NCBI GenBank assembly: GCA_948146395.1
Contig: OX411551.1
Location: 43,682,796-43,746,795, forward strand
Origin: Fragum whitleyi
Taxonomy: Eukaryota > Mollusca > Bivalvia > Cardiida > Cardiidae
Reading direction: 5' to 3'
DNA: 64,000 nucleotides
Positions 46,701 to 53,378 of this stretch are shown piece by piece. The translations under genes were made by a program, and so were the position numbers. Numbering within the stretch: the first letter of the stretch is position 1; each line of letters opens with the position of its first letter. The notes below the pieces were generated by a model. It was not told where the DNA came from. It was given only the letters and a program-made list of their open reading frames with translations, and did not search any database.

Positions 46701-48604
46701 GGAGAAGAATAATCTATTGCAGCAAGTTCATCATCCTTATAAAATACGGGGAAATCAAATTATAAGCAACACCTATTTTGCAGTTACTATTAAGCGGCGG
46801 TTTCTATCATTTGATATCTCATTTCATTCAGTATTCCAACCCCAAAAATGTACTTGCAATAATTATGTAGCATGGTGCTTTTTTTCCTGGAAAAAAGCTC
46901 CACTGAGATGTTACAGTTCTGTAATTGTGCTCAACATCTGGCCATGTTTGACAACATGGCATTCTTTTCTCTGATGTATAAAAACAATCATAGTGATTAC
47001 TTATATAAGTTATCATGTTTTATTCTAATCCAAAACTATTTTGTTGGAAATCATTTGAATCATCTCATTGACACAATTTTAAGGGGTTATAACAAAAAAA
47101 TGTTGAGTTATAATGATCTTTAGAAATATCTTCATGTATTTTCAAAAAGGTATTACTTTCGGACTTTTGGTATAGGGACTTTCTATGATGGAAGCTTAAT
47201 ATAAATGGTGGTGCAAAAAAGGCAATTTCTCTTGCAATATTGTATAGATTTTCTTTCGTGATTTGACAGATATGTTGTTCTTATGAGACACCTGCTGACT
47301 GTGTCCCAGGAAAATCTTGGTGGATCCCAGCTTCAACAGTACTAGCTACAGATAGAGGTAACCATAATATAATTAGGGGATATTGAATGAAAGGAAAGAG
47401 TGGTAATAGGAATTGTTAAGAATTATGCAAATACATGTAAATATACATGCTATTAAAATGACCTGCCTTACTCATCTTAAGGGACCATTCCAATATACAT
47501 GTATAACTGCTTTTTGGTGGTCTCCTAAGTGGTCGCTTACCTCAAGTGTTACTGTACATGTTTTTACATAATACTATTTCAGTCAAAATATGTTGACTTA
47601 AACTATTTCAGTTATGATAACCAAAGCATCATCCTGTAATATCAATAAGTTGGGGTACAATATTCTTGGAGGGATTCACCATATATGTTTCACCGAATAC
47701 CAGTTAAGATTATTTCTCTCGCAAATTTCAAGATTTCAAAGAAGTTGCTGATGATAATTTAGTCATTGAAATTGTCTTTGTCTTGGAAAAGTAAACATTG
47801 TGAACAAAGAAGAACTGTGCATGTTTAACCTTTTACAAACCAGACTAGATTATATCAGACTGATCCTTTTTCAAAGGAGTTGTGTACTGCAATTTTCACT
47901 TGATGATATCTTAAAAATCTTGGTAATTCAAGGAAGAAATCATTATCTAAACATTTGGATGTCTAATAAAGAGCATGTTGGAATGGATTAAGAAGTGTGA
48001 GCCATATACGACCCTCTTATTTACCTTTTTGTGTTTCAGAAAATGTGACAATAACCAAAGCACCATCCTTTGATATCAAAAAACCTAGTAGGGGTACGAT
48101 ATTTTTTGAGAGATTCAGCTTGTAAATCTAACCCATTTCCTTACTTCAGACTGATTCGTTTTCATAGAAGTTGCAGAAAACAATTTTCAGTTGATGAAAA
48201 AATCTTTGTGCTTTTTTTGGTGAAGAAAACACTATTGACAAAGAAGAAATTGCTTGTAACAAGCAATTTCTTCATTATCCAAAATGTTTCTGCATTTTTT
48301 TGCATAGAAAGTGGGAGTTTTCTTGAATTGGTTAAGACATGTGAGCGATATAAGGCCATAAAGACCTCTTGTTTACTGTAAACCCATTTCTGTTTCAGCC
48401 AATGTTACGATAACCAAAGCATCATCTTGTGATATCAACCAGTTAGTAGGGGTACGATATTTGTGGAGAGATTCACCATGTGTGTTTAAAAAATGCGATC
48501 TGTATGGAGCAGAGAACCAACTACCTGTCCCTCCTTTCATGTACAGCGGGAAAAATTTCCAGAAAATAAAAATGGATGAAAACAAATACATTGTTAAAGT
48601 TTAA
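19698..48604 (+). CDS. SIAE: Sialate O-acetylesterase, complete 12-exon gene
   Basis: Removes O-acetyl groups (chiefly 9-O) from sialic acids; family members act in lysosomes or the secretory pathway. Exons: 19698-19785, 26863-27066, 28534-28667, 30254-30398, 32589-32678, 35811-35904, 37024-37145, 37915-38042, 42944-43101, 44226-44424, 47270-47357, 48399-48604. All have AG/GT borders and consistent phases, and the sum is 1656 bp (551 codons plus TAA). An N-terminal signal peptide (MKSISCVYILFCNIATFSIG) is followed by FASYYGDNMVLQ, typical of the family. The catalytic Ser is S134 in GDVWVCSGQSNM, WYQGENN is the second conserved block (about 290-296), and the Asp/His pair is D387-x-x-H390 (DGIH), formed across exons 9/10. 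The length is close to vertebrate SIAE (about 520). All catalytic blocks are present, so the gene looks functional. The exon 6 donor has two options one codon apart. Confidence 0.93.
20080..20308 (+). mobile_element. TTAA-flanked MITE, CCCTTTGCTGTTT family, copy 3
   Basis: In SIAE intron 1, with TTAA at both ends and the full-length family consensus. Confidence 0.85.
20541..21115 (-). repeat. Diverged tandem-repeat element, split by a later insertion
   Basis: Contains GTCCGGGCGTCCATCCTTGC, CTTCTTCTCCTAAAACAATA and repeated GATTTTAATGAAACTTG / GAATGTTCCTTGTGTAA units similar to the other tandem-repeat families. Its sequence resumes at 24925 (TTGACATGAATGTTCCTTGG) after the 3.8-kb insertion, proving the order of events. 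Confidence 0.6.
21842..24236. mobile_element. 2.4-kb TIR element with dense AACGTGTT/AGCGTGT word arrays
   Basis: The TIR core TCAYACCTYAACGTTTTAGC, preceded by ggccctg or agggctg, is present at both ends (21842 and 24236). Inside each end (21870-22150 and 23784-24210) a degenerate 10-12 bp word, AACGTGTT(C/T)..AGCGTGT, is packed head to tail, partly inverted in 23784-23900. This is the layout of subterminal transposase-binding arrays. The middle (22201-22922, 23471-23783) is ordinary AT-rich sequence. It sits inside the element at 21116-24919 and itself contains the one at 22923-23470. No transposase ORF. Confidence 0.75.
22923..23470. mobile_element. 0.55-kb TIR element made of CGCACGG/TGCGAT words
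   Basis: AAAGCCTCGTTTACATTTGG and the reverse complement of the right end AAAGCCTAGTTTACATTTGC form the TIR. Almost the whole interior is built from variants of CGCACGG, CGTACGG, TGCGATC and CCCGTGCG on either strand. A divergent relative runs off the right edge at 63794-64000. ORFs within it are by-products of the stop-poor words. Confidence 0.75.
24462..24607 (-). CDS. Orphan first-exon candidate inside a transposon
   Basis: On the - strand an ATG in a good context (AAATATGGCGACG) opens a frame MATSTLLNNPPYPDVFDEGA ... WDTVNQFAFPER ending at AG|GTATGT in phase 2. Codon content and the donor look genuine. It lies near the right end of the 21116-24919 transposon and antisense to SIAE intron 1. 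It is most simply the first exon of the element's former transposase or a captured host exon. No partner exon was found downstream. Family not recognised. Confidence 0.4.
24925..25538. other. Continuation of the split repeat, then nothing recognisable
   Basis: 24925-25080 continues the repeat interrupted at 21115 (TTGGCCATACATAAAGGTGT and similar blocks). 25080-25538 is AT-rich intron sequence without a feature I can support. Confidence 0.5.
25539..25761 (+). mobile_element. TTAA-flanked MITE, CCCTTTGCTGTTT family, copy 4
   Basis: TTAA on both sides; left end slightly changed (ACCTTTGTTGTTTAATCCCT). Same central hairpin. SIAE intron 1. Confidence 0.8.
26146..26444 (-). repeat. ACAAGAGC family element, reversed
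   Basis: TTTTTAGCTCTGCTG ... GGCGATGCTCTTGTT, the reverse of 14086-14425, with CCTGAGGTATTGCTATAGTC and the ATCTAGAG(T)TATC region shared. The ORF across it (26095-26280) is a repeat reading. Poly-C tracts (26056-26079) lie just upstream. Confidence 0.7.
26863..27066 (+). CDS. SIAE: SIAE exon 2
   Basis: TATTACAG acceptor, phase 1 in and out, donor ATAG|GTATGT. Encodes DVPQKGDNLSFASYYGDNMV and LQGYPYKATIWGHAPNGS, the conserved N-terminal block of the family before the hydrolase core. Confidence 0.9.
27200..27272. repeat. Hairpin of the AAGATCAGCCTGCACATATG type
   Basis: AGCAGACAGTGTAGACTAAG and its complement around a CTGCACATCTGTGCAG centre. The same hairpin core lies inside the TTAA MITEs at 36731, 46313 and 51136. 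Here the outer TTAA ends are lost. Confidence 0.7.
27697..28034 (+). repeat. MITE-like repeat, ACAGTAAAACTTGTGTTAAG family, forward copy
   Basis: GCTTGAGCAACCACCTCTAT ... TTAACACAAGTTTTACTGTA, with a central AAAATTGTCTCAATGAGATG region. In SIAE intron 2; the mirror of 3274-3610. Confidence 0.6.
28150..28503. mobile_element. 354-bp TIR element next to SIAE exon 3
   Basis: CAGGGGTGTGGAA ... TTCCACACCCCTG perfect 13-bp TIR with a 5-bp direct repeat GTCAA (28145-28149, 28504-28508). The interior has ACTTGTCC(A)GGACAAGT-type repeats and a 25-bp-arm hairpin (28270-28320, AATGAAGAAAATGCTG / CAGCATTTTCTTCATT). It ends 30 bp before the exon 3 acceptor, so it supplies most of the likely branch-point region. 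Confidence 0.8.
28534..28667 (+). CDS. SIAE: SIAE exon 3, nucleophile exon
   Basis: Carries the catalytic serine motif GDVWVCSGQSNM; acceptor TTGTTTCAG, donor CAG|GTAGTA, phase 1 to 0. The Ser, Gly and Asn of SGNH block I are all intact. Confidence 0.92.
29043..29125. repeat. CAGTTACAACTG hairpin, intron 3 copy
   Basis: GGCTCAGCGTGAAACAGTTG ... CAACTGTTTTGCACTGAGC, about 30-bp arms with three or four mismatches. Same family as the perfect hairpin at 60302-60371. Confidence 0.75.
29325..29440 (+). pseudogene. SIAE: Dead partial copy of SIAE exon 4 and its 3' intron border
   Basis: GTATTTAATGCAAGTGAAGA ... GATTCAGTGAATTA matches exon 4 start (30254) with few changes, and about 60 bp upstream also match (CCTAAAAGA.AAA, TTTACCAATAT). 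The acceptor AG is changed (TCCTGTTG instead of ATTTCAG), and the copy stops after VNY position, where TAA appears. It is a segmental duplication inside intron 3, not a processed copy. Confidence 0.85.
30254..30398 (+). CDS. SIAE: SIAE exon 4
   Basis: Encodes VYNASEELKDSVNYPNIRIF and following residues to WSLPTPG; phase 0 to 1; acceptor ATTTCAG, donor CCAG|GTAAAA. Confidence 0.92.
30429..30560. repeat. Tandem CAGTTACAACTG hairpin arms
   Basis: Two overlapping copies of the GGCTCAG...CAGTTGTAACTGC palindrome (GCTTGGCAGAAAACAGTTGT; GATGGCTCAGTCAGAAACAA) directly after exon 4, ending TGCATTGAGCCATCGATTTG. Confidence 0.65.
31011..32028 (-). repeat. Tandem-repeat element, GCTCACCTGAG termini, about 300-bp units
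   Basis: TTTTAGCTCACCTGAGCACG with a GAGCACGAAGTGCTC hairpin, a GTCCGGCGTCTGTCTGTCCG tract, about two and a half units (AACCAAACTTGGCAGAAATA, ATATCACGGGAAAAGGGGCC), and the end GGGCCCTAAGGGTCCTCGTG. Same unit as 58353-60289. In SIAE intron 4. Confidence 0.85.
32589..32678 (+). CDS. SIAE: SIAE exon 5
   Basis: ENLGGLPFTHFSAVCWLYGK then YLYQTLKKPIG; phase 1 to 1. FSAVCW is the usual SIAE motif between nucleophile and oxyanion blocks. Confidence 0.92.
32758..34434 (-). repeat. Tandem-repeat element, AGCTCGCCC family
   Basis: TTTTAGCTCGCCCAGGATGA ... AGCTATTG at one end, GTCGGTGTCGGCGTCCGCAT tract, then units of about 170-180 bp rich in TGACCTTGACCTT and AACTTTAACC. The other end is GGGCAAGCTATGTTTTCC..CTCTTGTTT, whose GGGCAAGCT mirrors the AGCTCGCCC hairpin word. 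In SIAE intron 5. Confidence 0.8.
34555..34774 (-). repeat. Short interspersed element, ATGCCCCC family, copy 3 reversed
   Basis: CGGGGGCATATTGTTTTACT, a TGTCTGTCTGTCTGTCCGTC tract, AAGGTCAAGGTCATCTGTCA and GTGTTTCACAAACACATCTT|GTTT. Confidence 0.8.
35019..35270. repeat. MITE, TGTGACATTTCCAAC family, copy 2
   Basis: TTGTGACATTTCCAACAATT ... GAAATTGTTAGAAATCTCAC with the inner GACTCTGGTCAGACTATGCT / CACAGGCAGGTCAGAGTC pair. SIAE intron 5. Confidence 0.75.
35495..35627. mobile_element. Inverted-repeat MITE
   Basis: Arms of about 50 bp: GCCCTATGTTCAGGATGACA ... TGCAAACTGTTTGCAAATTA and complement TAATTTGCAAACAGTTTGCA ... TGTCATCCTGAATACAGGGC. Loop around TTTGCACTTAAGTTC. Intron 5. Confidence 0.75.
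35642..35700. repeat. Perfect 26-bp-arm hairpin
   Basis: GTGCAACACTATTGTAAGTG CCTATA and exact complement with a loop of a few bases. Related weaker hairpins are at 37424-37462 and 49440-49485. Confidence 0.85.
35811..35904 (+). CDS. SIAE: SIAE exon 6
   Basis: GLIDTSWGGTPVEAWSSEEA, the conserved oxyanion-side block (TSWGGT..EAW). The preferred donor is GTAAGT at 35905 (adds Leu at the junction); GACAG|GTTGTA three bases earlier is the alternative and gives the same phase. Confidence 0.88.
36004..36245 (+). repeat. SINE with CAATAATAAATAAA tail
   Basis: Contains CAAACTAATTGTCTTTCGGATGAGACG (shared with the SINE at 4670), GTAAGAACACCAAAGATCCT and ends in an AATAATAAATAAA tail. SIAE intron 6. 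Confidence 0.65.
36731..36975. mobile_element. TTAA-flanked MITE, CCCTTGTCATGCTGA family, copy 1
   Basis: TTAA|CCCTTGTCATGTTGAAC ... TTCAGCATGACAAGGG|TTAA, with the internal half-hairpin ATAGACAAAGATCAGCCTGC. Piggybac-type site. Intron 6, 48 bp before exon 7. Confidence 0.8.
37024..37145 (+). CDS. SIAE: SIAE exon 7
   Basis: GDQPFKSEDGFKGPQNATQI then WNAMVYPLLQMTIYGVIWYQ; phase 2 to 1. WYQG is split by the intron before GENN, as in other animals' family members. Confidence 0.92.
37915..38042 (+). CDS. SIAE: SIAE exon 8, GENN block
   Basis: GENNAHRNKHLYNCTFPAMI then DDWRQHFYEFG...FGFVQ; phase 1 to 0. The GE-N-N block supplies the oxyanion-hole Asn of SGNH hydrolases. Confidence 0.92.
39324..41228 (+). 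mobile_element. Tyrosine-recombinase element with A-ORF-B-A-B repeats
   Basis: A1 (39324-39506) recurs as A2 (40718-40900); B1 (40614-40717) recurs as B2 (41125-41228). Order is A1, recombinase ORF, B1, A2, 224-bp unique spacer, B2. B1 abuts A2 exactly. A begins with a hairpin, CTTTTCCGC ... GCGGAAAAG. There is no visible target duplication, as expected for tyrosine recombinases. Split direct repeats of this order define the Ngaro/PAT group of DIRS-order retrotransposons, but no reverse transcriptase or RNase H is present. Alternative: a full element followed head to tail by an internally deleted derivative. Confidence 0.75.
39510..40578 (+). pseudogene. Tyrosine recombinase, three frameshifts
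   Basis: Starts ATG (MESPGRNSRSGG) at 39510. A frame change near 39570 leads into the main ORF through 40250 (SAM-like N-terminal domain, then the catalytic domain with Arg in AAFLRYDEVSSIRCRDL). A second change near 40260 joins to SFLFKAVNRSKYS ... VREFVKSLF and HSLRAGG. A third, an extra G in a 7-G run at 40430, shifts into the end, KRHGRWRTDSAKDMYI, with the conserved H/W box and Tyr. The R, HxxR, H and Y residues are all present. About 350 codons in total, the usual size of DIRS/Crypton recombinases. Inactive as read, though homopolymer sequencing error could explain the last shift. Confidence 0.8.
42682..42922. mobile_element. MITE, TGTGACATTTCCAAC family, copy 3, abutting SIAE exon 9
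   Basis: GAGCCAGTGTGTGACATTTC ... GAAATTGTTGGAAATGTCAC plus ACAATGGCTC; inner pair GACTCTGGTCAGCCTGTGTG / CACAGGCTGGCCAGAG. It ends 21 bp before the exon 9 acceptor. Confidence 0.8.
42944..43101 (+). CDS. SIAE: SIAE exon 9
   Basis: LAPYHADYTVDTGFPEIRWH then QTADYGFTPNYRQKNVFMAV and DLPDFASPYDG; phase 0 to 2. Ends in the Asp of the catalytic DxxH. Confidence 0.92.
43131..43365. repeat. Diverged TTAACCCTTTT MITE
   Basis: TTAACCCTTTTCCTTGTGAT ... AAAAAGGGTTTTAAC, imperfect ends with a weak ATAGATCATAGATGATCTAT inner palindrome. Confidence 0.45.
43480..43590 (-). repeat. tRNA-derived SINE fragment
   Basis: On the - strand TTTGGCTCAGTGATGAGCAC (A-box-like) and GCATGGGTTCGATCGTG (B-box-like) about 45 bp apart. 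A shorter relative occurs at 30735-30785. Confidence 0.55.
43602..43685. repeat. 42-bp perfect tandem duplication
   Basis: GGTATTTGAACATTTCTAGC and following 22 bases occur twice without mismatch. Downstream, 43735-43845 and 43905-44012 are a second, older duplicate pair (GACCGTAATATCAGCCACTA / GACCATAATATCAGCCCCTA). Confidence 0.85.
44226..44424 (+). CDS. SIAE: SIAE exon 10, catalytic His
   Basis: IHPRDKQDVAARLVRGGLAL then GYGYNISFQGPFPTKLYIY and a beta-rich tail to WTEGFE; phase 2 to 0. Opens with the catalytic His (H390). Confidence 0.92.
44686..46246 (+). repeat. Tandem-repeat element, ATGCTCCCCGAA family
   Basis: AACAAGAGCCGTCAGAGACGG hairpin and TATGCTCCCCGAAT at the 5' end. A second nested start, AACAAGAGCCATGTTGGACA, lies at 44740. 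Two unit types follow: about 150 bp (GGGCAATAACTCCAAAATTA, 3 units) and about 280 bp (CCCCTTTTTCCATGATATTT, 2-3 units). Then a GGACGGACGGA tract and the terminal hairpin ATGCTCTCCCTTCGGGGAGCAT|AAAAA. In SIAE intron 10. ORFs at 45673-45873 and 45952-46254 lie on the repeat units. Confidence 0.85.
46313..46559. mobile_element. TTAA-flanked MITE, CCCTTGTCATGCTGA family, copy 2
   Basis: TTAA|CCATGTCATGCTGAAT ... ATCAGCATGACAAGGG|TTAA; complete internal hairpin GTATAGACAAAGATCAGACT / CTGATATTTGTCTATAGC. Confidence 0.8.
46560..47269. other. Intron sequence, no feature seen
   Basis: ORFs here (46669-46974, 46872-47123) are AT-rich and lack splice context or protein-like composition. Confidence 0.5.
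47270..47357 (+). CDS. SIAE: SIAE exon 11
   Basis: ICCSYETPADCVPGKSWWIP then ASTVLATDR; phase 0 to 1; acceptor TTTGACAG, donor AGAG|GTAACC. The paired cysteines are typical of the C-terminal domain. Confidence 0.9.
47612..47751 (+). pseudogene. SIAE: Copy 1 of the SIAE terminal exon, acceptor kept
   Basis: ACTATTTCAG acceptor and correct phase 1 entry: VMITKASSCNINKL matches VTITKASSCDINQL of the real exon. One deletion then shifts the frame, which stays open to TGA at 47749. If used, it would replace the last about 69 residues with about 47 mostly different ones. Most likely a decaying duplicate. Confidence 0.75.
48040..48125 (+). pseudogene. SIAE: Copy 2 of the SIAE terminal exon, acceptor kept
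   Basis: TGTGTTTCAG acceptor, phase 1 entry: ENVTITKAPSFDIKKPSRGT then a stop TAA at 48123. Nucleotides match the real exon through AGGGGTACGATATTT. About 90 bp upstream also match 48310-48398, so a unit of roughly 400 bp was duplicated twice. Could act as an alternative short C-terminus or be dead. Confidence 0.75.
48399..48604 (+). CDS. SIAE: SIAE exon 12, terminal coding exon
   Basis: ANVTITKASSCDINQLVGVR then YLWRDSPCVFKKCDLYGAEN and LPVPPFMYSG, ending at TAA 48602-48604. The VRYLWRDSPC...PPF segment is diagnostic of the C-terminus of SIAE. No clear polyadenylation signal was fixed; AATAAAA near 49945 is one candidate. Confidence 0.92.
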
Positions 48605-50097
48605 TCCTGTAATTCTGTTTTTGGGGTATTAGACTCACAGACTCACAGACAGGAATGAGAAGGATGTCAGAAAAGGTGCTGCTATGGTAAAACAAACATT
48701 TATGGTTTACGTCGATGCTTGAAACAAATTAGGCCATACAGCCACATAAGATTTTAAGAGGTTTAACAATTCTGGAGTATGAATTAGAGTGATAAAAAAA
48801 TCCAATCTGCAAAAAACAAAGGCTGTATGCAGTTGAACTGTGTCTTTGTTTTCAAACACGGCTGTATGTTTGGCTTTCTTGTAGTGGCACTGAAATACAT
48901 GTATATAATTATTGCTTTGCACTTGTCGGTCAGTCTGTCTGTAGACTGTTTTTGTCAGAGCATTAATTAAAAAGTAAATAAGGCATAAATGTTTTACAGA
49001 AGTATCTTGTTTCATTCTTGTTTCATTTACACTTATCATGCTAAATAGAAACCTTTAAAGAATTAAACCCTATAGGGTTGCCAGCTCTGAAAAAAAATTG
49101 TTGGCCATGGTAACTTTTAAGTATAAATTTTACTGCAAAAATATTTTTGCTGAAAAAAAGAATACAAAGATTGTGCAGAATAAGATCAGCAGTGCATAAC
49201 TTATCAAGTGCATGCTGATCTTTGTCTATACTTACTTACTTGCAAGTAAATTCAGCATATTTTAGACTCAGTGCAAAACAGTTGTATCTGACTATGAACA
49301 TTGACAGTTACAACTGTTTTGTGCTGAGCCATCAATATTTGCAGGACAAGTGTTTATTTTCTGTTAAAATCTGTGTTGTGAGTATTAATTGAAATCAATT
49401 AGTACTACTCATAACATTGGGTTATCATCAGTTGAGGGATCAGTGAAATCTATTGAAAGTGCCTATTGTAGGCACTTACATTAGTTTTTGTCCAACCCAT
49501 TTACATAATTTTTTGTAGTTTGATATGGTAGAAATCTCAGGATTTGTTTCATATACATTTCCATGTTTTGATATTTGATATAATTTGAAGATTATACTCT
49601 TTGAATATACTTAAGAATTGGAACTGTTACGTAAGTGTTATGATTATGCATTTATTTGCCTTAGATAATCATGATATTGGTCAAATATCAATTTTTGTTG
49701 TTGTTGTTTTTATACGCTCACTGTTAAATGCAATATATTATTTCATTCCAATTTACAAACATTTGACATTTGTACTTTAGTTAGAAATTCTACGCAAAGA
49801 TGTAAAGTTGATCATATTGATTTGAATACTTGAATATGTACATAAATGCTTAACTTCAAGAAATACATTTATGGAGATTTGAAGTGTGAAAATTTTTTTG
49901 AGGAATCTTTGACTGTGATATTATTTATGAATGTGATACTTTAAATAAAAACGATTTGATATGAGCAGAAGATATCTTTGATAATGCTAGTAATATAATA
50001 TTTTCTGAAGGATTAGAATCAAGTGAAATTCAAACAGGCTGTATAACTTTATCTTCAAATTGATTTGAATTATATAAGGTTTGAACCAATTTCAGTT
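48605..50097. other. Downstream of SIAE, hairpins only
   Basis: Possible 3' UTR start, then AT-rich sequence. A CAGTTGTATCTGAC ... GTTACAACTG palindrome lies at 49267-49333, and a diverged GATCAGC..GCTGATC hairpin at 49175-49225. No gene. Confidence 0.5.
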
Positions 50098-50296
50098 GTC
50101 ATTGGTTGAGCGACTGCTTCTGTTAAGTGACCAATTTTATGAAGCAACCATCATAAAATGTCCCTTTGCCATAAGCTAAATCTGTTAAAAAATTGAAATT
50201 CTTAAAGAAAAAATTGTTTAGTATTGATTCTTATGTTGTTAGAACCCATTACAATCACCTTAATGAGAAGATTCTAATGTGTTCTTATATCATAGG

Positions 50297-51158
50297 ATTC
50301 AGTAAGACTTTTGCAACAAACTATATATGTTATCAAAATGACCTGTCTCTTAATACCTCCCACAACGAAATAAGGGGAGGGGGGGTTTATACAGGAATCA
50401 GGCTGTCCGTTCATCTGTCCATCCGTCTGTAGTCATTGGTTTAAGAGTTATGCCACTTTGAACTTTTTAAGGAGGGGGTGGGACTAGTCAAAATTTAAAA
50501 TTGCAAAACTCTTAAAAAGGGGTCATAAAATGCCCTTCAAATTCCACTCCTTCATAGAAAAGCCTATGTGGGGGTGTTGGGGGGGGGGGGGGGGGGGTAT
50601 TCTCGTCAGCCCTTGGGGGTGACAGCTCTAGTTTATCATGAAATATTGTATTAACCCTTGTCATGCTGATTCAGTAAGACTTTTGCAACAAACTATATAT
50701 GTTATCAAAATGACCTGTCTCTTAATACCTCCCACAACGAAATAAGGGGGGGGGGGGGGTTATACAGGAATCAGGCTGTCCATCATCTGTCCGTCCGTCT
50801 GTAGACATAATTTTGTGTCCTCTTCTACCCCCACAGTTTTGGACCAATTTTGCTGAAATTTTATCAGGTTGATTCCCATCATATGAAGTTGTGCACCTGC
50901 AATTTTCATCCTGATCCAGTCATTGGTTTTAGAGTTATGCCACTTTGAACTTTTTAAGGAGGGGGGTGGGAGTAGTCAAAATTTAAAATTGCAAAACTCT
51001 TAAAAAAGGGGTCATAAAATGCCCTTCAAATTCCACTCCTTCATAGAAAAGCCTATGTGGGGGTGTTGGGGGGGGGGGGGGTATTCTCGTCAGCCCTTGG
51101 GGGTGACAGCTCTAGTTTATCATGAAATATTGTATTTACCCTTGTCATGCTGATAAAT
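50297..51158. repeat. Direct tandem duplication of a composite repeat segment
   Basis: ATTCAGTAAGACTTTTGCAA ... ACCTGTCTCTTAATACCTCC starts both copies (50297 and 50672). Each contains an ATACCTCCC...GACAGCTCTAGTTTA tandem-repeat-type element with GTCCGTCCGTCTGTAG and long G runs (50579-50597, 50746-50758, 51066-51080). Copy 1 lacks about 115 bp after GTCTGTAG that copy 2 keeps. Confidence 0.8.
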
Positions 51159-51384
51159 AAAAACCTAGGCAAAATTACATATAAATAAAAGTACTGAAAG
51201 CTCTGTATTTCCTAATTGTGAGTCAGCATTTGATTTTGAAAATATAATTTCTGTAACTTTTCTGGTTTTTAAGGAAATACAGGTTGTATGGACTAAGATC
51301 AGACTGAACATATGTGCATGCTAATGTTTGTCCATACCACCTACCAAAGCAGGAATATTCCGGGATCAGCATGACAAGGGTTAA
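51136..51384. mobile_element. TTAA MITE, CCCTTGTCATGCTGA family, copy 3
   Basis: TTTACCCTTGTCATGCTGAT ... GATCAGCATGACAAGGG|TTAA; left TTAA changed to TTTA. A 5' stub of the same element (50651-50669) marks the junction of the tandem duplication upstream. Confidence 0.75.
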
Positions 51385-52160
51385 GCAACCATTCCCATAA
51401 ACGACCACCTTTTGGTTGTTCCCTAAGTGGTTGCTTATCACAAATTTTATTGCACTTTATTATTTTACGCCAAACATCAAGAGAAATAATATTTTGTGCA
51501 AGACATTTCCAACAATTTCATGTGTGAATGATGGATATTCAGCTGCATGGACAACTTCATAATATACACAAAGAAAAAAGTATTGCAACAATCATATGCA
51601 ATTGAATGTAATAACAAGAGTATGTTCATTTAAGACAGAATATGAGCCCAATCGAATATTTATTTGACTTTCTTTTTTATTTGACTATATTAGGGACAAT
51701 TATCAGGTTGAAATCCCATCTAGCATATTCGATGCATCCATAGTCAATTGTGTAGGAATATTTAATTAAAACTTATTATTTTTATAATGGCCATAAAATG
51801 CATGAAATTGCAGAATGGGAAAAAAGTCATGTCTTTCAGTTTTAACACAAATTAAAAAGAACCAATGAATGTGTTTTCTAGTGCACTAAATGCGTCCAGT
51901 TACCACAATTCACTTTTGTTCAAACTACTTTGTTGAAAGTTGGATGTTGCAATACTTTTTTCTTTGTGTATATGTTACAGTGAATATGTAAAATCAGTGA
52001 CTTTGTAAAATAACTGAAAATTTCAGTGATTATGTAAAATCACTGATTCCGTTAGTTGTTTTATAAAATGACTGGATTTTTTAGATAATATATGAAATGA
52101 TGGAATATTTGTGATAAAATAGGGTGATACAGTATTATTTCAAATAATAAGTGTACCGTA

Positions 52161-53378
52161 TTTTTAGCTCACCTGAGCACGAAGTGCTCAAGGTGAGCTA
52201 TTGGGATCGTAGAATGTCCGTCGTGCGTCGTCCACAATTTCTTGAAACATCTTCTCCTCCTAAACCAGTGGGCCAATCTTGATGAAACTTGGCAGGGATG
52301 TTCCTTGGGTCAAGCTCTACCAAAGTTGTTCAAATAAATGAAATCCACCCTTAACTTTCCCTTTACCCTTAACAAAAAGGGTGAAAATATGAAAATCTTT
52401 AAAAATCTTCTTCTCTGAAACAAGAAGGCAGACAGCTTTCATATTTGGTATGTAGCATCATCAAGTGGACCTCTACCAAGTTTGTCCATATCAAGACCCT
52501 GGGGTCATGTTTGGGCTTTGCCCGGGCCCAACCCTTTTTACATAGAATCAAAGAGCGAAAATCTTTAAAAATCTTCTTCTCTGTAACCAGATGGCAGACA
52601 GCTTAAATATTTGGTGTGTAGCATCACCTAGTGGGCCTCTACCAAGTTTGTACATATCAAGACCCTTGGGTCATATTTGGGCTTTGCACGGGTGCATCCC
52701 TTTATCTCTTATGAGCACAAAGGGTAAAAAAATGAAAATCTTCTTCTCTGTAACCAGATGGCAGACAGCTTTCATATTTGGTATGTAGCATCATCTAGTG
52801 GACCTCTACCAAGTTTGTTCATATCAAGACCCTTGGGTCATATTTGGGCTCCATCCGGGCACAACCCTTTTTACATAGAATCAAAGAGTAAAAATCTTTT
52901 AAAATCTTATTTAATTGAAACCAGAGGGCACACTGCTTTTATATTTGGTATGTAGCATCATCTTGTGGGCCCCTACCAAGTTTGTTCATATCAAGACCCT
53001 TGGGTCATATTTGGGCTCCACCCAGGCGCACTGAGCACAATGGGTGAAAATGGGAAAACCTTCAAAAATCTTCTGCTCTTAAACCAGAAGGCAGACAGCT
53101 TTCATATTTAGAATGTAGCATCATCTCATGGACCTCTTCCCAGTTTGTTCATATCAAGACCCTGGGGTCACTTTTGGGGTCCACCCGGGTGCATCCCTTT
53201 TTACATAGAATCAAAGAGCAAAAAGGCATATCTGTCTTGCTCTTCGCTGAAAACGTTCCACCGTATTGATCTTAGGCAATTATCTTCTTTTTGACATCTG
53301 CCTATCTAATTAATGTGATGTCCCAGGGGTCATAGAGACTCAGGTGAGCGATCTAGGACCATCTTGGTCCTCTTGTTT
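52161..53378 (-). repeat. Tandem-repeat element, GCTCACCTGAG family, copy 3 reversed
   Basis: TTTTTAGCTCACCTGAGCAC hairpin, GTCCGTCGTGCGTCGTCC tract, reversed 165-bp units (CAAGACCCTTGGGTCATATT), ending AGGACCATCTTGGTCCTCTT|GTTT. Flanking sequence at 52000-52160 and 53380-54080 carries repeated CAGTGA(T/C)TTTGTAAAATAACTGA motifs, which this element appears to have split. Confidence 0.85.

Noticed and set aside
46669..47123. ORFs of 80-100 codons in SIAE intron 10
   Set aside because: No splice borders, no recognisable composition, and overlapping frames on both strands.
48070..48381. 103-codon ORF
   Set aside because: Overlaps the degenerate terminal-exon copy in a different frame from the real exon; explained by the duplication.
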